A stretch of 64,000 nucleotides of DNA from Parabacteroides goldsteinii DSM 19448 = WAL 12034 (GTDB lineage: Bacteria > Bacteroidota > Bacteroidia > Bacteroidales > Tannerellaceae). The DNA lies in assembly GCF_000969835.1 (NCBI RefSeq), contig NZ_KQ033912.1:1134216-1198215 (forward strand). Direction: 5' to 3'. A program made the translations under genes and the position numbers. This document shows, one piece after another, positions 1-7,677 of the stretch (its first letter is position 1; every line of letters starts with the position of its first letter). The notes under the pieces are model-generated. The model made no database searches, was not told the origin of the DNA, and saw only the letters and a list, made by a program, of their open reading frames with translations.

Positions 1-89
1 TCTCTTTTGTTTTGTCTGAACTCTAAAAAAATCAATTTATTAATGGTTTAAACGGCTCTCTTGAGATAGGGAGCGCAATTTATTTACAT

Positions 90-2174
90 ATGAAAAGGCA
101 TTTATTCTTATATCTGTTATCCGTCTGTTCATCTGCAATCATTGCACAGAATACGATTTATGTATCTCCCGGAACGACCGGCATTCAAAAAGGGACTTAT
201 GAATCTCCTTATGGGACAATTGAAGAAGCCCTGAAACAAGGACTTAATACTACCGGATTGGATACGGTTCATATCCGCATCCAATCCGGTTTTTATCCAT
301 TGAACCAAACATTACGGATAGATAAATCTCCTTCCGTACCGGTTGTCATTGAAGGAGAAGGGAAAGACAAGCCGGTAATAAGCGGGGCAATAACTCTCAC
401 TTCCTGGGAGAAAACTCCCGAAGGATGGTGGAAAACGCACGTCGATGAAGTTGCCCGTTATGGATTAAAGATCGAGCAACTGTACGTCAATGGAAACAGA
501 GCCACCCGGGCCCGGACTCCCGACACCGGATGGTTCTTTGTGGAAAAAGCAGATGAGACCATCCATTATAAAGGGACAGGGCGTTCTCCGGAATATGCCA
601 CACAACGTATTCAGGCAAAGCCGGAAGATATGGCATCCCTGCAAGGTCTCTCGGAGGAAGAGTTGAATGAAGTAATGGTTATGTGCTATCATAAATGGGA
701 TAATACCCGTAAATATCTCTCCATGGCAATACCTGACTCCGGTTATTTTTTCCTGAACGGACAAGGGATGAAACCCTGGAACCCCATACAAAAAGGAAGC
801 CGTTTCATCCTCGAAAACTACAAACAAGCCATGACGGCCGAAGGGGAATGGTTTATGGAACCTTCCGGCGACTTATATTATATTCCCCGTAAAGGAGAAA
901 TCATAGAAACAAGCATCGCCCATGCCCCGGTTTTAAACAGGCTACTCACAATAAAGGGAGAAAAAGGCTATCCGGTCAAAAACGTCACATTCCGTAACCT
1001 CTCTTTTGAACATTCAGGGTATGTCATGCCGAAGACCGGTAATAATCCGGCCCAGGCCGCTTCACCTGTCGATGCTGCAATCCATCTCGACTTTGCGGAT
1101 AATATCCGTTTCGAAAACTGTGAAATCAAACATACAGGAAACTACGCTATATGGTTCAGAAAAGCCTGTACGAACTGTAATCTGGAACATTCTTATCTGA
1201 CTGACCTGGGAGCCGGGGCTGTAAAGATCGGAGAATATGAAACTCCCGATCCGAACCTTCTCACCAAAAAGATTACAGTCGATAACAATATCATACAGAA
1301 AACCGGATTTGTTTTTCCATGCGGGGTCGGTGTCGCCATTTTCAATTCTTCCGACAACAAAGTTACCCATAACGAAATATCCGACTTATTGTATTCAGGA
1401 GTTTCCGTCGGCTGGGTCTGGGGCTATGGTAAAAGCTACGCCGTTAATAATGAGATCGCTTACAATAATATTCATCATATCGGTTGGGGAGAATTGTCCG
1501 ATATGGGAGCCGTTTACACATTGGGTATCTCTCCCGGAACCCGTATCCACAACAATGTAATCCATCATATTTATTCTTATGATTATGGCGGCTGGGGACT
1601 TTATACTGATGAGGGAAGTACCGGTGTCGTTATGGAAAACAATCTGGTATACGGTTGTAAAAGCGGAGGTTTCCATCAGCATTACGGAGAAAAGAATAGC
1701 ATACGAAACAATATTTTCGCCTTCAACCATCATCAGCAACTGCAATTTACGCGGGTCGAAGAACATCAGTCGTTCAGCTTTACTTCCAATATCATACTGA
1801 TGGATCACGGAGTATATCTGTCAGGTCCCTGGGACAAAGCAAACATAGATATGGACTACAATTGCTATTGGGACCTGCGTAACAATATGCCTCCCAAGTT
1901 CCTGGACAACGACTGGAAAGCCTGGAAAGGCATCAAAGACAAACATTCTATCATACAAGACCCTGCATTCAAAGATCCTTATCGCTTAGATTTCCATTTC
2001 AAGAATCAAAAAGCGATCCGGAAAATCAGGTTCAAACCGTTCGATTACGAAAAAGCCGGTGTCTACGGAAGTGATGAATGGATACAAAAAGCCCGGTTAC
2101 CGAAAGAACGGGAAGACGAATTCGACAGGATCGTACGGGAAAGAGAAAAGTCGGTATCGGCATTGTTTGAATAA
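90..2174 (+). CDS. Secreted right-handed parallel beta-helix protein
   Basis: The 694-residue product begins with a clear signal peptide (about residues 1-19, ending SAIIAQ) and is therefore exported. The mature part opens with a [12 protein letters not shown] strand typical of Bacteroidetes beta-helix proteins. From about residue 290 to 590 it has repeated N-rich turns such as [20 protein letters not shown] and MENNLVYG, the signature of stacked PbH1 coils. Proteins of this kind in Bacteroidales are usually polysaccharide lyases or glycosidases acting on host or plant glycans. I cannot identify a catalytic triad or assign a CAZy family from the sequence alone. Only 17 bases separate its stop from trmB, and a promoter motif lies in that gap, so the two genes are probably not strictly co-transcribed. 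The start is the ATG immediately before the signal peptide. Confidence 0.85.
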   Translation: MKRHLFLYLLSVCSSAIIAQNTIYVSPGTTGIQKGTYESPYGTIEEALKQGLNTTGLDTVHIRIQSGFYPLNQTLRIDKSPSVPVVIEGEGKDKPVISGAITLTSWEKTPEGWWKTHVDEVARYGLKIEQLYVNGNRATRARTPDTGWFFVEKADETIHYKGTGRSPEYATQRIQAKPEDMASLQGLSEEELNEVMVMCYHKWDNTRKYLSMAIPDSGYFFLNGQGMKPWNPIQKGSRFILENYKQAMTAEGEWFMEPSGDLYYIPRKGEIIETSIAHAPVLNRLLTIKGEKGYPVKNVTFRNLSFEHSGYVMPKTGNNPAQAASPVDAAIHLDFADNIRFENCEIKHTGNYAIWFRKACTNCNLEHSYLTDLGAGAVKIGEYETPDPNLLTKKITVDNNIIQKTGFVFPCGVGVAIFNSSDNKVTHNEISDLLYSGVSVGWVWGYGKSYAVNNEIAYNNIHHIGWGELSDMGAVYTLGISPGTRIHNNVIHHIYSYDYGGWGLYTDEGSTGVVMENNLVYGCKSGGFHQHYGEKNSIRNNIFAFNHHQQLQFTRVEEHQSFSFTSNIILMDHGVYLSGPWDKANIDMDYNCYWDLRNNMPPKFLDNDWKAWKGIKDKHSIIQDPAFKDPYRLDFHFKNQKAIRKIRFKPFDYEKAGVYGSDEWIQKARLPKEREDEFDRIVREREKSVSALFE

Positions 2175-2179
2175 AGTAT

Positions 2180-2187
2180 TATCTTTG
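2180..2187 (+). promoter_or_regulatory. Bacteroidales -7 motif TATCTTTG before trmB
   Basis: TATCTTTG matches the Bacteroidales -7 consensus TAnnTTTG. Its last base is only 4 nt before the trmB ATG at 2192. Transcription would therefore start at or within a few bases of the start codon, implying a leaderless or nearly leaderless mRNA. No convincing -33 TTTG is seen at the usual distance. Confidence 0.5.
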
Positions 2188-2191
2188 CAGC

Positions 2192-2950
2192 ATGGGAAAA
2201 AATAAGTTAGCAAAGTTTGACGATATGGCGGGATATCCGCATGTTTTCCAGTATCCGTTTGCCGTTCTGCAAGAGAAAGGATTTGAATTGAAAGGACACT
2301 GGCATAAGGAGTTTTTCAAGAATGACAACCCGATCGTGCTCGAATTGGGTTGCGGTAAAGGTGAATATACGGTGGGACTGGCACGCCTGTTCCCCGACAA
2401 AAACTTTATCGGCGTAGATATCAAAGGAGCCCGTATGTGGACCGGGGCCAAAGATTCCTATGACTCGGGAATGACCAACGTAGCTTTCCTGCGTACCAGT
2501 ATCGAACTGATCTCACATTTCTTTGCAGCCGGCGAAGTAGCCGAGATATGGCTTACCTTCCCTGACCCGCAAATGAAAAAGGTAAACAAACGACTGACTT
2601 CCACCCGTTTCATGAAGATGTACCGCGAAATACTGTCAGGTGATGGCATCATCCACCTCAAAACCGACAGTAACTTTATGTACACTTACACCTGTGAAAT
2701 GGTAAAAGCCAACAACTATCCAGTCCTGTTCAGCAACAACGACCTGTATCATTCAGGGTTGGTAGACGATATTCTGTCTATCAAAACCTATTACGAACAA
2801 CAATGGCTCGACCGCGGACTGAACATCAAATACATCAAGTTTGTGTGTGAAGAAAGAGACGAACTGGTAGAACCGGACGTAGAGATCGAGCTCGATCCTT
2901 ACCGCAGTTTCAACCGAAGCAAGCGCAGCGCACTGGCTTCAGGCAAATAA
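2192..2950 (+). CDS. trmB: tRNA (guanine-N7-)-methyltransferase
   Basis: This enzyme transfers a methyl group from S-adenosylmethionine to N7 of G46 in the tRNA variable loop. The 252-residue protein has the class I methyltransferase motif I ([10 protein letters not shown], residues 51-60) followed by [12 protein letters not shown]. It also has the family-typical [17 protein letters not shown] segment, where the Asp and Lys/Arg residues form the catalytic and tRNA-binding surface. Length and motif order fit TrmB throughout. The start at 2192 keeps the Lys-rich N-terminus; the next Met (codon 12) would remove conserved-looking sequence. It is followed 24 nt later by the Mrp-family gene in the same direction, so the two could share a transcript. 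Confidence 0.95.
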   Translation: MGKNKLAKFDDMAGYPHVFQYPFAVLQEKGFELKGHWHKEFFKNDNPIVLELGCGKGEYTVGLARLFPDKNFIGVDIKGARMWTGAKDSYDSGMTNVAFLRTSIELISHFFAAGEVAEIWLTFPDPQMKKVNKRLTSTRFMKMYREILSGDGIIHLKTDSNFMYTYTCEMVKANNYPVLFSNNDLYHSGLVDDILSIKTYYEQQWLDRGLNIKYIKFVCEERDELVEPDVEIELDPYRSFNRSKRSALASGK

Positions 2951-2974
2951 GACAACCAATTATACAATCATATT

Positions 2975-4084
2975 ATGGCTATATATCCTAAACTTATCAT
3001 GGACGCACTTGCAAAAGTGCGCTATCCGGGTACAGGAAAAGACCTTGTCGAAATGGGCATGGTAGAAGACAACATACGGATCGAAGGCAATAAAGTGAGC
3101 TTCTCCCTCCTTTTCGAGAAACCCAACGATCCGTTTATCAAATCAGTCGTAAAAGCAGCCGAGACAGCTATCCTGACTTATGTCGGCGAAGATGTCAACA
3201 TCAAAGGAAACATCGAAGTTCTGGCACGTCAGGCAGCACGCCCCGAACCGGACAAACTGCTTCCGCAGGTAAAAAATATCATTGCCGTATCTTCCGGTAA
3301 AGGAGGCGTAGGTAAAAGTACGGTTGCCGCTAACCTGGCTGTAGCCCTGGCAGGACTCGGCTATAAGGTAGGTTTGCTGGATGCCGATATCTTTGGTCCT
3401 TCCCAGCCTAAGATGTTTAATGTAGAAGACGCCCGTCCCTATATGGAAGAGGTAGACGGCCGCGAATTGATACAACCGGCAGAAAACTACGGAGTAAAGC
3501 TACTCTCGATCGGTTTCTTTGTAAACAAAGAAGATGCGGTTCTATGGCGCGGAGCTATGGCTAGCAATGCTTTGAAGCAGCTGATCGGCGACGCCAACTG
3601 GGGCGATCTCGACTATTTCCTGATCGACCTGCCGCCGGGAACAAGCGACATCCACCTGACTCTGGTACAGACATTGGCTATCACAGGCGCTATCGTTGTC
3701 AGCACCCCTCAGGAAGTAGCCTTAGCCGATGCCCGCAAAGGTATTAGCATGTTTACCGGCGAAAAGATCAATGTCCCTGTTTTAGGATTAGTTGAAAACA
3801 TGGCCTGGTTCACTCCTGCCGAACTTCCAGAGAACAAATATTACTTGTTCGGAAAAGAAGGAGCCAAACGTCTGGCAGAAGAACTGAATATTCCCCTGTT
3901 AGGACAAATCCCCATCGTACAGAGTATCTGCGAAGGAGGCGACAACGGAACACCTGTCGCTTTGAATCCCGACACGATCACCGGAGCAGCTTTCCGCGAA
4001 CTGGCAGAAAACGTAGTCGAACAGATCAACTACCGCAACGACAATATGGCACCCACTCAACGGGTACATGTTAGTAAAAAGTAA
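2975..4084 (+). CDS. Mrp/NBP35-family iron-sulfur cluster carrier ATPase
   Basis: The 369-residue product has an N-terminal MIP18 (DUF59)-like domain of about 90 residues, then a ParA/MinD-type P-loop domain. The deviant Walker A motif GKGGVGKST is at residues 108-116, followed by LLDADIFGPSQP and the LIDLPPGTSD segment typical of Mrp/ApbC. Family members bind and pass Fe-S clusters to apoproteins in the cytoplasm and have an ATPase activity needed for that role. The C-terminal CxxC pair found in many Mrp proteins is not evident here, as in other MIP18-fused forms. A strong terminator follows directly, closing the trmB-mrp unit. Confidence 0.93.
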   Translation: MAIYPKLIMDALAKVRYPGTGKDLVEMGMVEDNIRIEGNKVSFSLLFEKPNDPFIKSVVKAAETAILTYVGEDVNIKGNIEVLARQAARPEPDKLLPQVKNIIAVSSGKGGVGKSTVAANLAVALAGLGYKVGLLDADIFGPSQPKMFNVEDARPYMEEVDGRELIQPAENYGVKLLSIGFFVNKEDAVLWRGAMASNALKQLIGDANWGDLDYFLIDLPPGTSDIHLTLVQTLAITGAIVVSTPQEVALADARKGISMFTGEKINVPVLGLVENMAWFTPAELPENKYYLFGKEGAKRLAEELNIPLLGQIPIVQSICEGGDNGTPVALNPDTITGAAFRELAENVVEQINYRNDNMAPTQRVHVSKK

Positions 4085-4087
4085 AAA

Positions 4088-4126
4088 AGAGCAGGATTTC
4101 CGACAGGAGGTCCTGCTCTTCTTTTT
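4088..4126 (+). terminator. Intrinsic terminator after the Mrp gene
   Basis: A 9-bp stem (AGAGCAGGA at 4088-4096 pairing with TCCTGCTCT at 4111-4119) is followed by a T-rich tract. The stem and about 30 nt of downstream flank resemble the terminator after the sigma gene at 8318-8356. Confidence 0.85.
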
Positions 4127-4209
4127 GCCTGTATAGAAAATCAACACCTCAACCTTATCTAAAATCCCCTCACACCGATAGATGACCTTTACGAATTACA
4201 ACTAATTAA

Positions 4210-4278
4210 AATGATCTTCTGAAAGGCTATTTCATTGTAACCATTTGCATCCTCCAATTTATTTTGATGAAAAAGTAA
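4210..4278 (+). pseudogene. Relic of an ECF sigma factor C-terminus
   Basis: In frame, this stretch encodes NDLLKGYFIVTICILQFILM, then KK and a stop. It aligns without gaps to the last 22 residues of the sigma factor at 7678-8280, which end in CDLMQDYFTVAICILQFIWM and then KK; 14 of the 22 positions are identical. An in-frame TAA at 4207-4209 and the absence of further similarity upstream show that only the tail survives. Its position directly before the shared leader motif at 4291-4327 mirrors the sigma-motif-fecR order at 27622-28363. The region therefore looks like the remains of a sigma/FecR locus into which cassette 1 was placed. The DNA alignment is my own by-eye reading. Confidence 0.7.
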
Positions 4279-4290
4279 AAATATTTCATT

Positions 4291-4327
4291 TTTTAGCTAG
4301 GGTAAAATCCAAAAAAGTTGTTCCTCT
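4291..4327 (+). promoter_or_regulatory. Shared leader motif, copy 1 (before cassette 1)
   Basis: The core CTAGGGTAAA is at 4297-4306, followed by an A-run and GTTGTTCCTC. The same arrangement occurs on the minus strand at 16557-16596 and 27645-27690. In all three cases the core ends 47-56 nt before a start codon, and no TAnnTTTG housekeeping motif is visible nearby. It is a good candidate for an alternative-sigma promoter or a conserved mRNA leader. Which of these it is cannot be decided from sequence. Confidence 0.6.
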
Positions 4328-4361
4328 TGTAAAAGCAATCCTTGTAAACTTTAAATATTGT

Positions 4362-5666
4362 ATGAAAAAAAACACTACATTCGACACTGTTTGGCCTTAT
4401 CTGATGCTCATATCAATAGTTATATTGGTATATTGCCCAGTAATAAACCATAATTTTCTGTATCAATGGGATGATCAATGGGTTGTGATGAATCATTACA
4501 CCACAGGAGGAATAAATATTAATAATTTATGGTATATACTAACTGATTTTTACCATGGCCAATATGCTCCTTTTAATGAATTGAATTACTTGTTGTTACA
4601 TACTTTATTTGGTTATGATTCTTCATTTTTTCATCTTACCAGTCTATGCTGGCATTTAGCTAATGTTTGTTTAGTTTATCGATTCTTTATTATGCTATTG
4701 AGTAAGAGTAATGTCTACATTGAGTATAATATTAGAATTATAGCCTTTTTCACCGCATTACTATGGGGAATTCACCCGGTCAATGTAGAATCTGTAGCAT
4801 GGCTTAGTGCCTCCAAAGTTTTAATATATACGTTTTTTTATTTGCTGTCTTTACTTTGTTATCTAAAATATGTGCAAAATCGACGAAACACATATTTTCT
4901 GTTAACTCTGTTTTTCTTTATCTGTTCGTTCTTAGGAAAAGAACAGGCTGTCACATTACCGGTTTGTTTACTTCTCATAGATTATTTTGTCGGCAGAGAT
5001 TTTCATAATAGAGAACTATGGGTAGAAAAAATCTCTTTTTTCTCTTTGTCTTTATTAGGAGGGATTCTAACAATCCTTTCACAAGGAAGCGAAGGAGAGG
5101 AACTTATTTATTCGTTGGATTACCGAATTCTATTTGCCTGCTATACAACATTCGAATATATGGTTAAATCATTTTTACCTGTAAATTTATCATACATATA
5201 TCCATTCCCTGTATTACCGGAAGAGTCTATTCCTTTACGTTTATGGTTTTATCCTATTATAGTGTTGACAGGATCTGGAATGTTATTTGTTTACAGGAAA
5301 AATAAAATTGTAATGTTTTCCATTTTATTTCTGGTTCTACATGTTGCAGTAGCCTTACATCTAATTTCAATATCCCGTTTTACCATAGTAGCTGACCGCT
5401 ATCTTTATTTAGGATGCATAGGAACTTCTTTTTTAACAGTTTGGATTTTTTTTCATTTTATTCAAGCCTTATCAGAGAAATGGAAAAGGTTACTTATTTC
5501 GGCTTGTTTTGCTTTATATCTAATTTATTTAGGTACTTACTGTTTCTCCTACACAAAAGACTGGAAAGACACAGATACATTAAAAAGTCATGTTAGAAAA
5601 CTAATTAAAAATAGAGAAAACAGTTCTCCTTTAAAAAAGCATGGAGAACCATTCAATAATAACTAA
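4362..5666 (+). CDS. TMTC-like GT-C fold membrane protein (cassette 1)
   Basis: The 434-residue polytopic membrane protein has about 9-11 hydrophobic segments. It resembles the membrane half of TMTC/DUF1736 proteins, GT-C enzymes that transfer mannose from a polyprenyl-phosphate donor to Ser/Thr of exported proteins. Matching features are an Asp pair after the first membrane segment (WDD, residues 36-38), HPVNVESVAWLSASK, GKEQAVTLP, and ADRYLYLG near the C-terminus. The tetratricopeptide repeats of eukaryotic TMTCs are absent. The start chosen is the ATG at 4362; extending to the TTG at 4245 would translate the sigma relic and the leader motif. The gene is very AT-rich compared with the upstream housekeeping genes. 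The secreted-peptide gene follows within 12 nt. Its paralogue is at 15239-16528. The enzymatic role is inferred. Confidence 0.72.
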   Translation: MKKNTTFDTVWPYLMLISIVILVYCPVINHNFLYQWDDQWVVMNHYTTGGININNLWYILTDFYHGQYAPFNELNYLLLHTLFGYDSSFFHLTSLCWHLANVCLVYRFFIMLLSKSNVYIEYNIRIIAFFTALLWGIHPVNVESVAWLSASKVLIYTFFYLLSLLCYLKYVQNRRNTYFLLTLFFFICSFLGKEQAVTLPVCLLLIDYFVGRDFHNRELWVEKISFFSLSLLGGILTILSQGSEGEELIYSLDYRILFACYTTFEYMVKSFLPVNLSYIYPFPVLPEESIPLRLWFYPIIVLTGSGMLFVYRKNKIVMFSILFLVLHVAVALHLISISRFTIVADRYLYLGCIGTSFLTVWIFFHFIQALSEKWKRLLISACFALYLIYLGTYCFSYTKDWKDTDTLKSHVRKLIKNRENSSPLKKHGEPFNNN

Positions 5667-5678
5667 TAAATAATTGTT

Positions 5679-6002
5679 CTGAAAAAGAAAAAAGTATTTG
5701 TAACATTAGGAGCAATAGTTCTAATGTTAGGTTTAGTAATGAATGTTCAGTATGCACTAGCTGATTATGGTATTGAAACTAACTCTTTGCCAATTATGGT
5801 ATTGGCTCAATCTGGAGGAGGAGGTAGTTCCAGTTCAAGCGATTATGGACATCAACGTAAAGAAGGGATAAAGTGTAGTATTGAAACGGTTTATGGGAGT
5901 ACTACTACAATTAAGACTACCACAGGAGAACATTACTGGTGTGATGGAAGCAATTTGGTTGAGAGATGTGTGAATTATAATCCATGTGATGGATTTTATT
6001 AA
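5679..6002 (+). CDS. NVEALA-like secreted Ser/Thr-rich four-Cys peptide (cassette 1)
   Basis: Read from CTG at 5679, the product is 107 residues: a KKKK cluster, a hydrophobic leader, then NVQYALADYG, NSLPIMVLAQ and a Gly/Ser/Thr-rich mature region. Cysteines lie at 66, 88, 97 and 103, ending in CVNYNPC. It aligns with the paralogue at 14790-15221, whose ATG corresponds to this CTG. The first in-frame ATG (5724) would delete the positively charged and first hydrophobic part of the leader. An in-frame stop at 5667 excludes a longer form; ATT at 5673 is another possible start. The leader and short length fit the NVEALA family of Bacteroidales exported peptides, whose function is unknown. The strong hairpin just after the gene may set its transcript level above that of the lipoprotein downstream. 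Confidence 0.7.
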   Translation: MKKKKVFVTLGAIVLMLGLVMNVQYALADYGIETNSLPIMVLAQSGGGGSSSSSDYGHQRKEGIKCSIETVYGSTTTIKTTTGEHYWCDGSNLVERCVNYNPCDGFY

Positions 6003-6012
6003 AAAATTAACA

Positions 6013-6045
6013 GTTCCGCCGATGGAAATACCCCATCGGCGGAAC
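6013..6045 (+). terminator. Strong hairpin between the peptide and lipoprotein genes
   Basis: A perfect 13-bp GC-rich stem (6013-6025 with 6033-6045) and a 7-nt loop sit 10 nt after the peptide stop. Only TTT follows, so it is at best a weak terminator. An attenuator or mRNA-stabilising element between peptide and lipoprotein is more likely. Confidence 0.65.
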
Positions 6046-6078
6046 TTTGCAAATGTTGAATTACTCATATATAAAGTT

Positions 6079-7308
6079 ATGAATAAATATTGTGTTCTAT
6101 TTTGTATAGTGATATTATTTTTGTTTTCTTGTAAAAGAGAAAAGGATAAATCTGTGATTATGGAGAAAGATCAGCCTGAAGTATCTATATTTGCTCCATC
6201 ACTGGAAAATGTAAAAGAAATAAAATTGAATCCTCATGGAAAAGGTTATTTCTATGATGAATTGATAGATAGTGTTTCTTTCGTAAAACTGGAGACTACG
6301 GATGAGAACCTGATTGGTCATATAAACTATTTATTATTTACAAAAGATAATATTATTGCGGTGGACAGAGGAAACTCAAAGACAGTCACTGTTTATGATA
6401 AACAAGGACGGTTTTTGAACAAAATTTCACGCTTGGGACAAGCCCCGGACGAATATGCATTTTTAAGCTATGTGACCTTAACTCCTGATAGTTCTCAAGT
6501 GGTAATCATGGATACAGGGAATATGACTCTGAAATATTTTTATCTTAATGACAATGGAGGGCAATTAACAGGCTCTTCTTTAGCAAAAACAGAACATCGT
6601 CCCTATACATTCTCTAATATGGAATTTATAACGGATCAGCTTGTGATTGGATATTATGATGCAGGAAATGAAATTCCAGGCACACCGGATAAACCGACAT
6701 TTATAATAACGGATTTGAATGGAAAAGTATATTATTCACAATACAAAAGTTATTATAGTAATAAATTCCACTATTCCACAGGGTATCCCCTTCATCGATT
6801 TGGCTCAAATATTTATTTTAATCCTCCTTTCAATGATACTATATTTGAAGTTAACAAAAATAGTTTTAAAGCAAAATATGCATTTAATATAGCAGGGGGT
6901 AACCATTTACATATCGATGAGACAACAACTGATGACGATTTTAGAGAACAAATGAGAAACATCGATTATTTCAATAGTCATTTTATTGATTTAAAAGATG
7001 TCGCTGTTTTTCATTACATGAGTAATGTCGATTATTTAACATGGGGAGTATATGTAAAATCAGAGGATAGAACCTATGAAAACAATGGGAAATGCAAAAA
7101 TCCACTATTTAGCTTTTTTCATATTCCTTGGTTTTATTATGGAGATAATACAATCGTTGTTCCGGTTAGTGCCAGCAAGATTGTGGGAGCTAGAAATGAT
7201 ATACTCCAAAAATGCGATTCAAAGTTAGCTGAATTATTATTAGATGGTCTTACGGAAGATGATAATCCGATCTTATTATTTTATCACATGAAAACGAAAA
7301 TGCAATAA
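6079..7308 (+). CDS. BF3164-like 6-bladed beta-propeller lipoprotein (cassette 1)
   Basis: The 409-residue product starts at the ATG at 6079, giving MNKYCVLFCIVILFLFSC with a lipobox cysteine at residue 18. It is therefore an outer- or inner-membrane-anchored lipoprotein facing the periplasm or the surface. The body has the motifs of the BF3164/DUF5128 propeller family: DSVSFVKLETTDENLIG, ITVYDKQG-type strands, and FGQ-like GQAPDEYAF turns. A longer reading frame from 5986 would run through the hairpin and is rejected. It is a clear homologue of the two tandem proteins at 11647-12849 and 13487-14683 but has diverged considerably from them. Proteins of this family commonly neighbour NVEALA peptides; their biochemical role is unknown. 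Confidence 0.85.
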   Translation: MNKYCVLFCIVILFLFSCKREKDKSVIMEKDQPEVSIFAPSLENVKEIKLNPHGKGYFYDELIDSVSFVKLETTDENLIGHINYLLFTKDNIIAVDRGNSKTVTVYDKQGRFLNKISRLGQAPDEYAFLSYVTLTPDSSQVVIMDTGNMTLKYFYLNDNGGQLTGSSLAKTEHRPYTFSNMEFITDQLVIGYYDAGNEIPGTPDKPTFIITDLNGKVYYSQYKSYYSNKFHYSTGYPLHRFGSNIYFNPPFNDTIFEVNKNSFKAKYAFNIAGGNHLHIDETTTDDDFREQMRNIDYFNSHFIDLKDVAVFHYMSNVDYLTWGVYVKSEDRTYENNGKCKNPLFSFFHIPWFYYGDNTIVVPVSASKIVGARNDILQKCDSKLAELLLDGLTEDDNPILLFYHMKTKMQ

Positions 7309-7344
7309 ATTGAGCAGAAACTAAAGAATTTCATATCTTCTGTT

Positions 7345-7352
7345 TATATTTG
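7345..7352 (+). promoter_or_regulatory. Bacteroidales -7 motif TATATTTG upstream of the ECF sigma gene
   Basis: TATATTTG matches TAnnTTTG exactly. If used, it would give the sigma gene at 7678 an unusually long leader of about 320 nt containing the hairpin at 7547-7622. No clear -33 TTTG is present at the normal spacing. Confidence 0.45.
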
Positions 7353-7677
7353 CAAATGATATGCAGACAGGCAAAGCGTTGCCGGATGCAACTTATTAGC
7401 AAAACATAAGCGTTTAAAGATATTATCCTGTATCTGAAATCTCGACAATTTCAACAACTCTGGATAATAGACAACAAAACGCTCATGTTCTTTTCCTTGT
7501 TATACACTGACAGGTATGTTATATACTTGTGTATTCAGGATAAAGAGCGTGAGTCTGTTGTTTATATCAGAGTTGTGGGCAGTCGAGAGCCTCAGATCCA
7601 GATATATCAACAGTTCTCACGCTTCCTTTATACAAACCATCCACTTCGGGAACTGATGGATAAAACTCCATTGGACT
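7353..7677 (+). other. Long structured leader of the sigma gene
   Basis: This 325-nt gene-free stretch holds a large imperfect hairpin. GCGTGAG and CTGTTG at 7547-7560 pair with CAACAG and CTCACGC at 7608-7622, and the stem extends inward through ATATC/GATAT. A 78-codon reading frame at 7485-7721 crosses the hairpin and overlaps the sigma start. It has no recognisable domain, so I do not call it a gene. Confidence 0.4.

Noticed and set aside
4245..4361. Extension of the TMTC-like gene to a TTG at 4245
   Set aside because: The extension translates the sigma relic and the shared leader motif, has no counterpart in the paralogue, and precedes a normal MKKN start at 4362.
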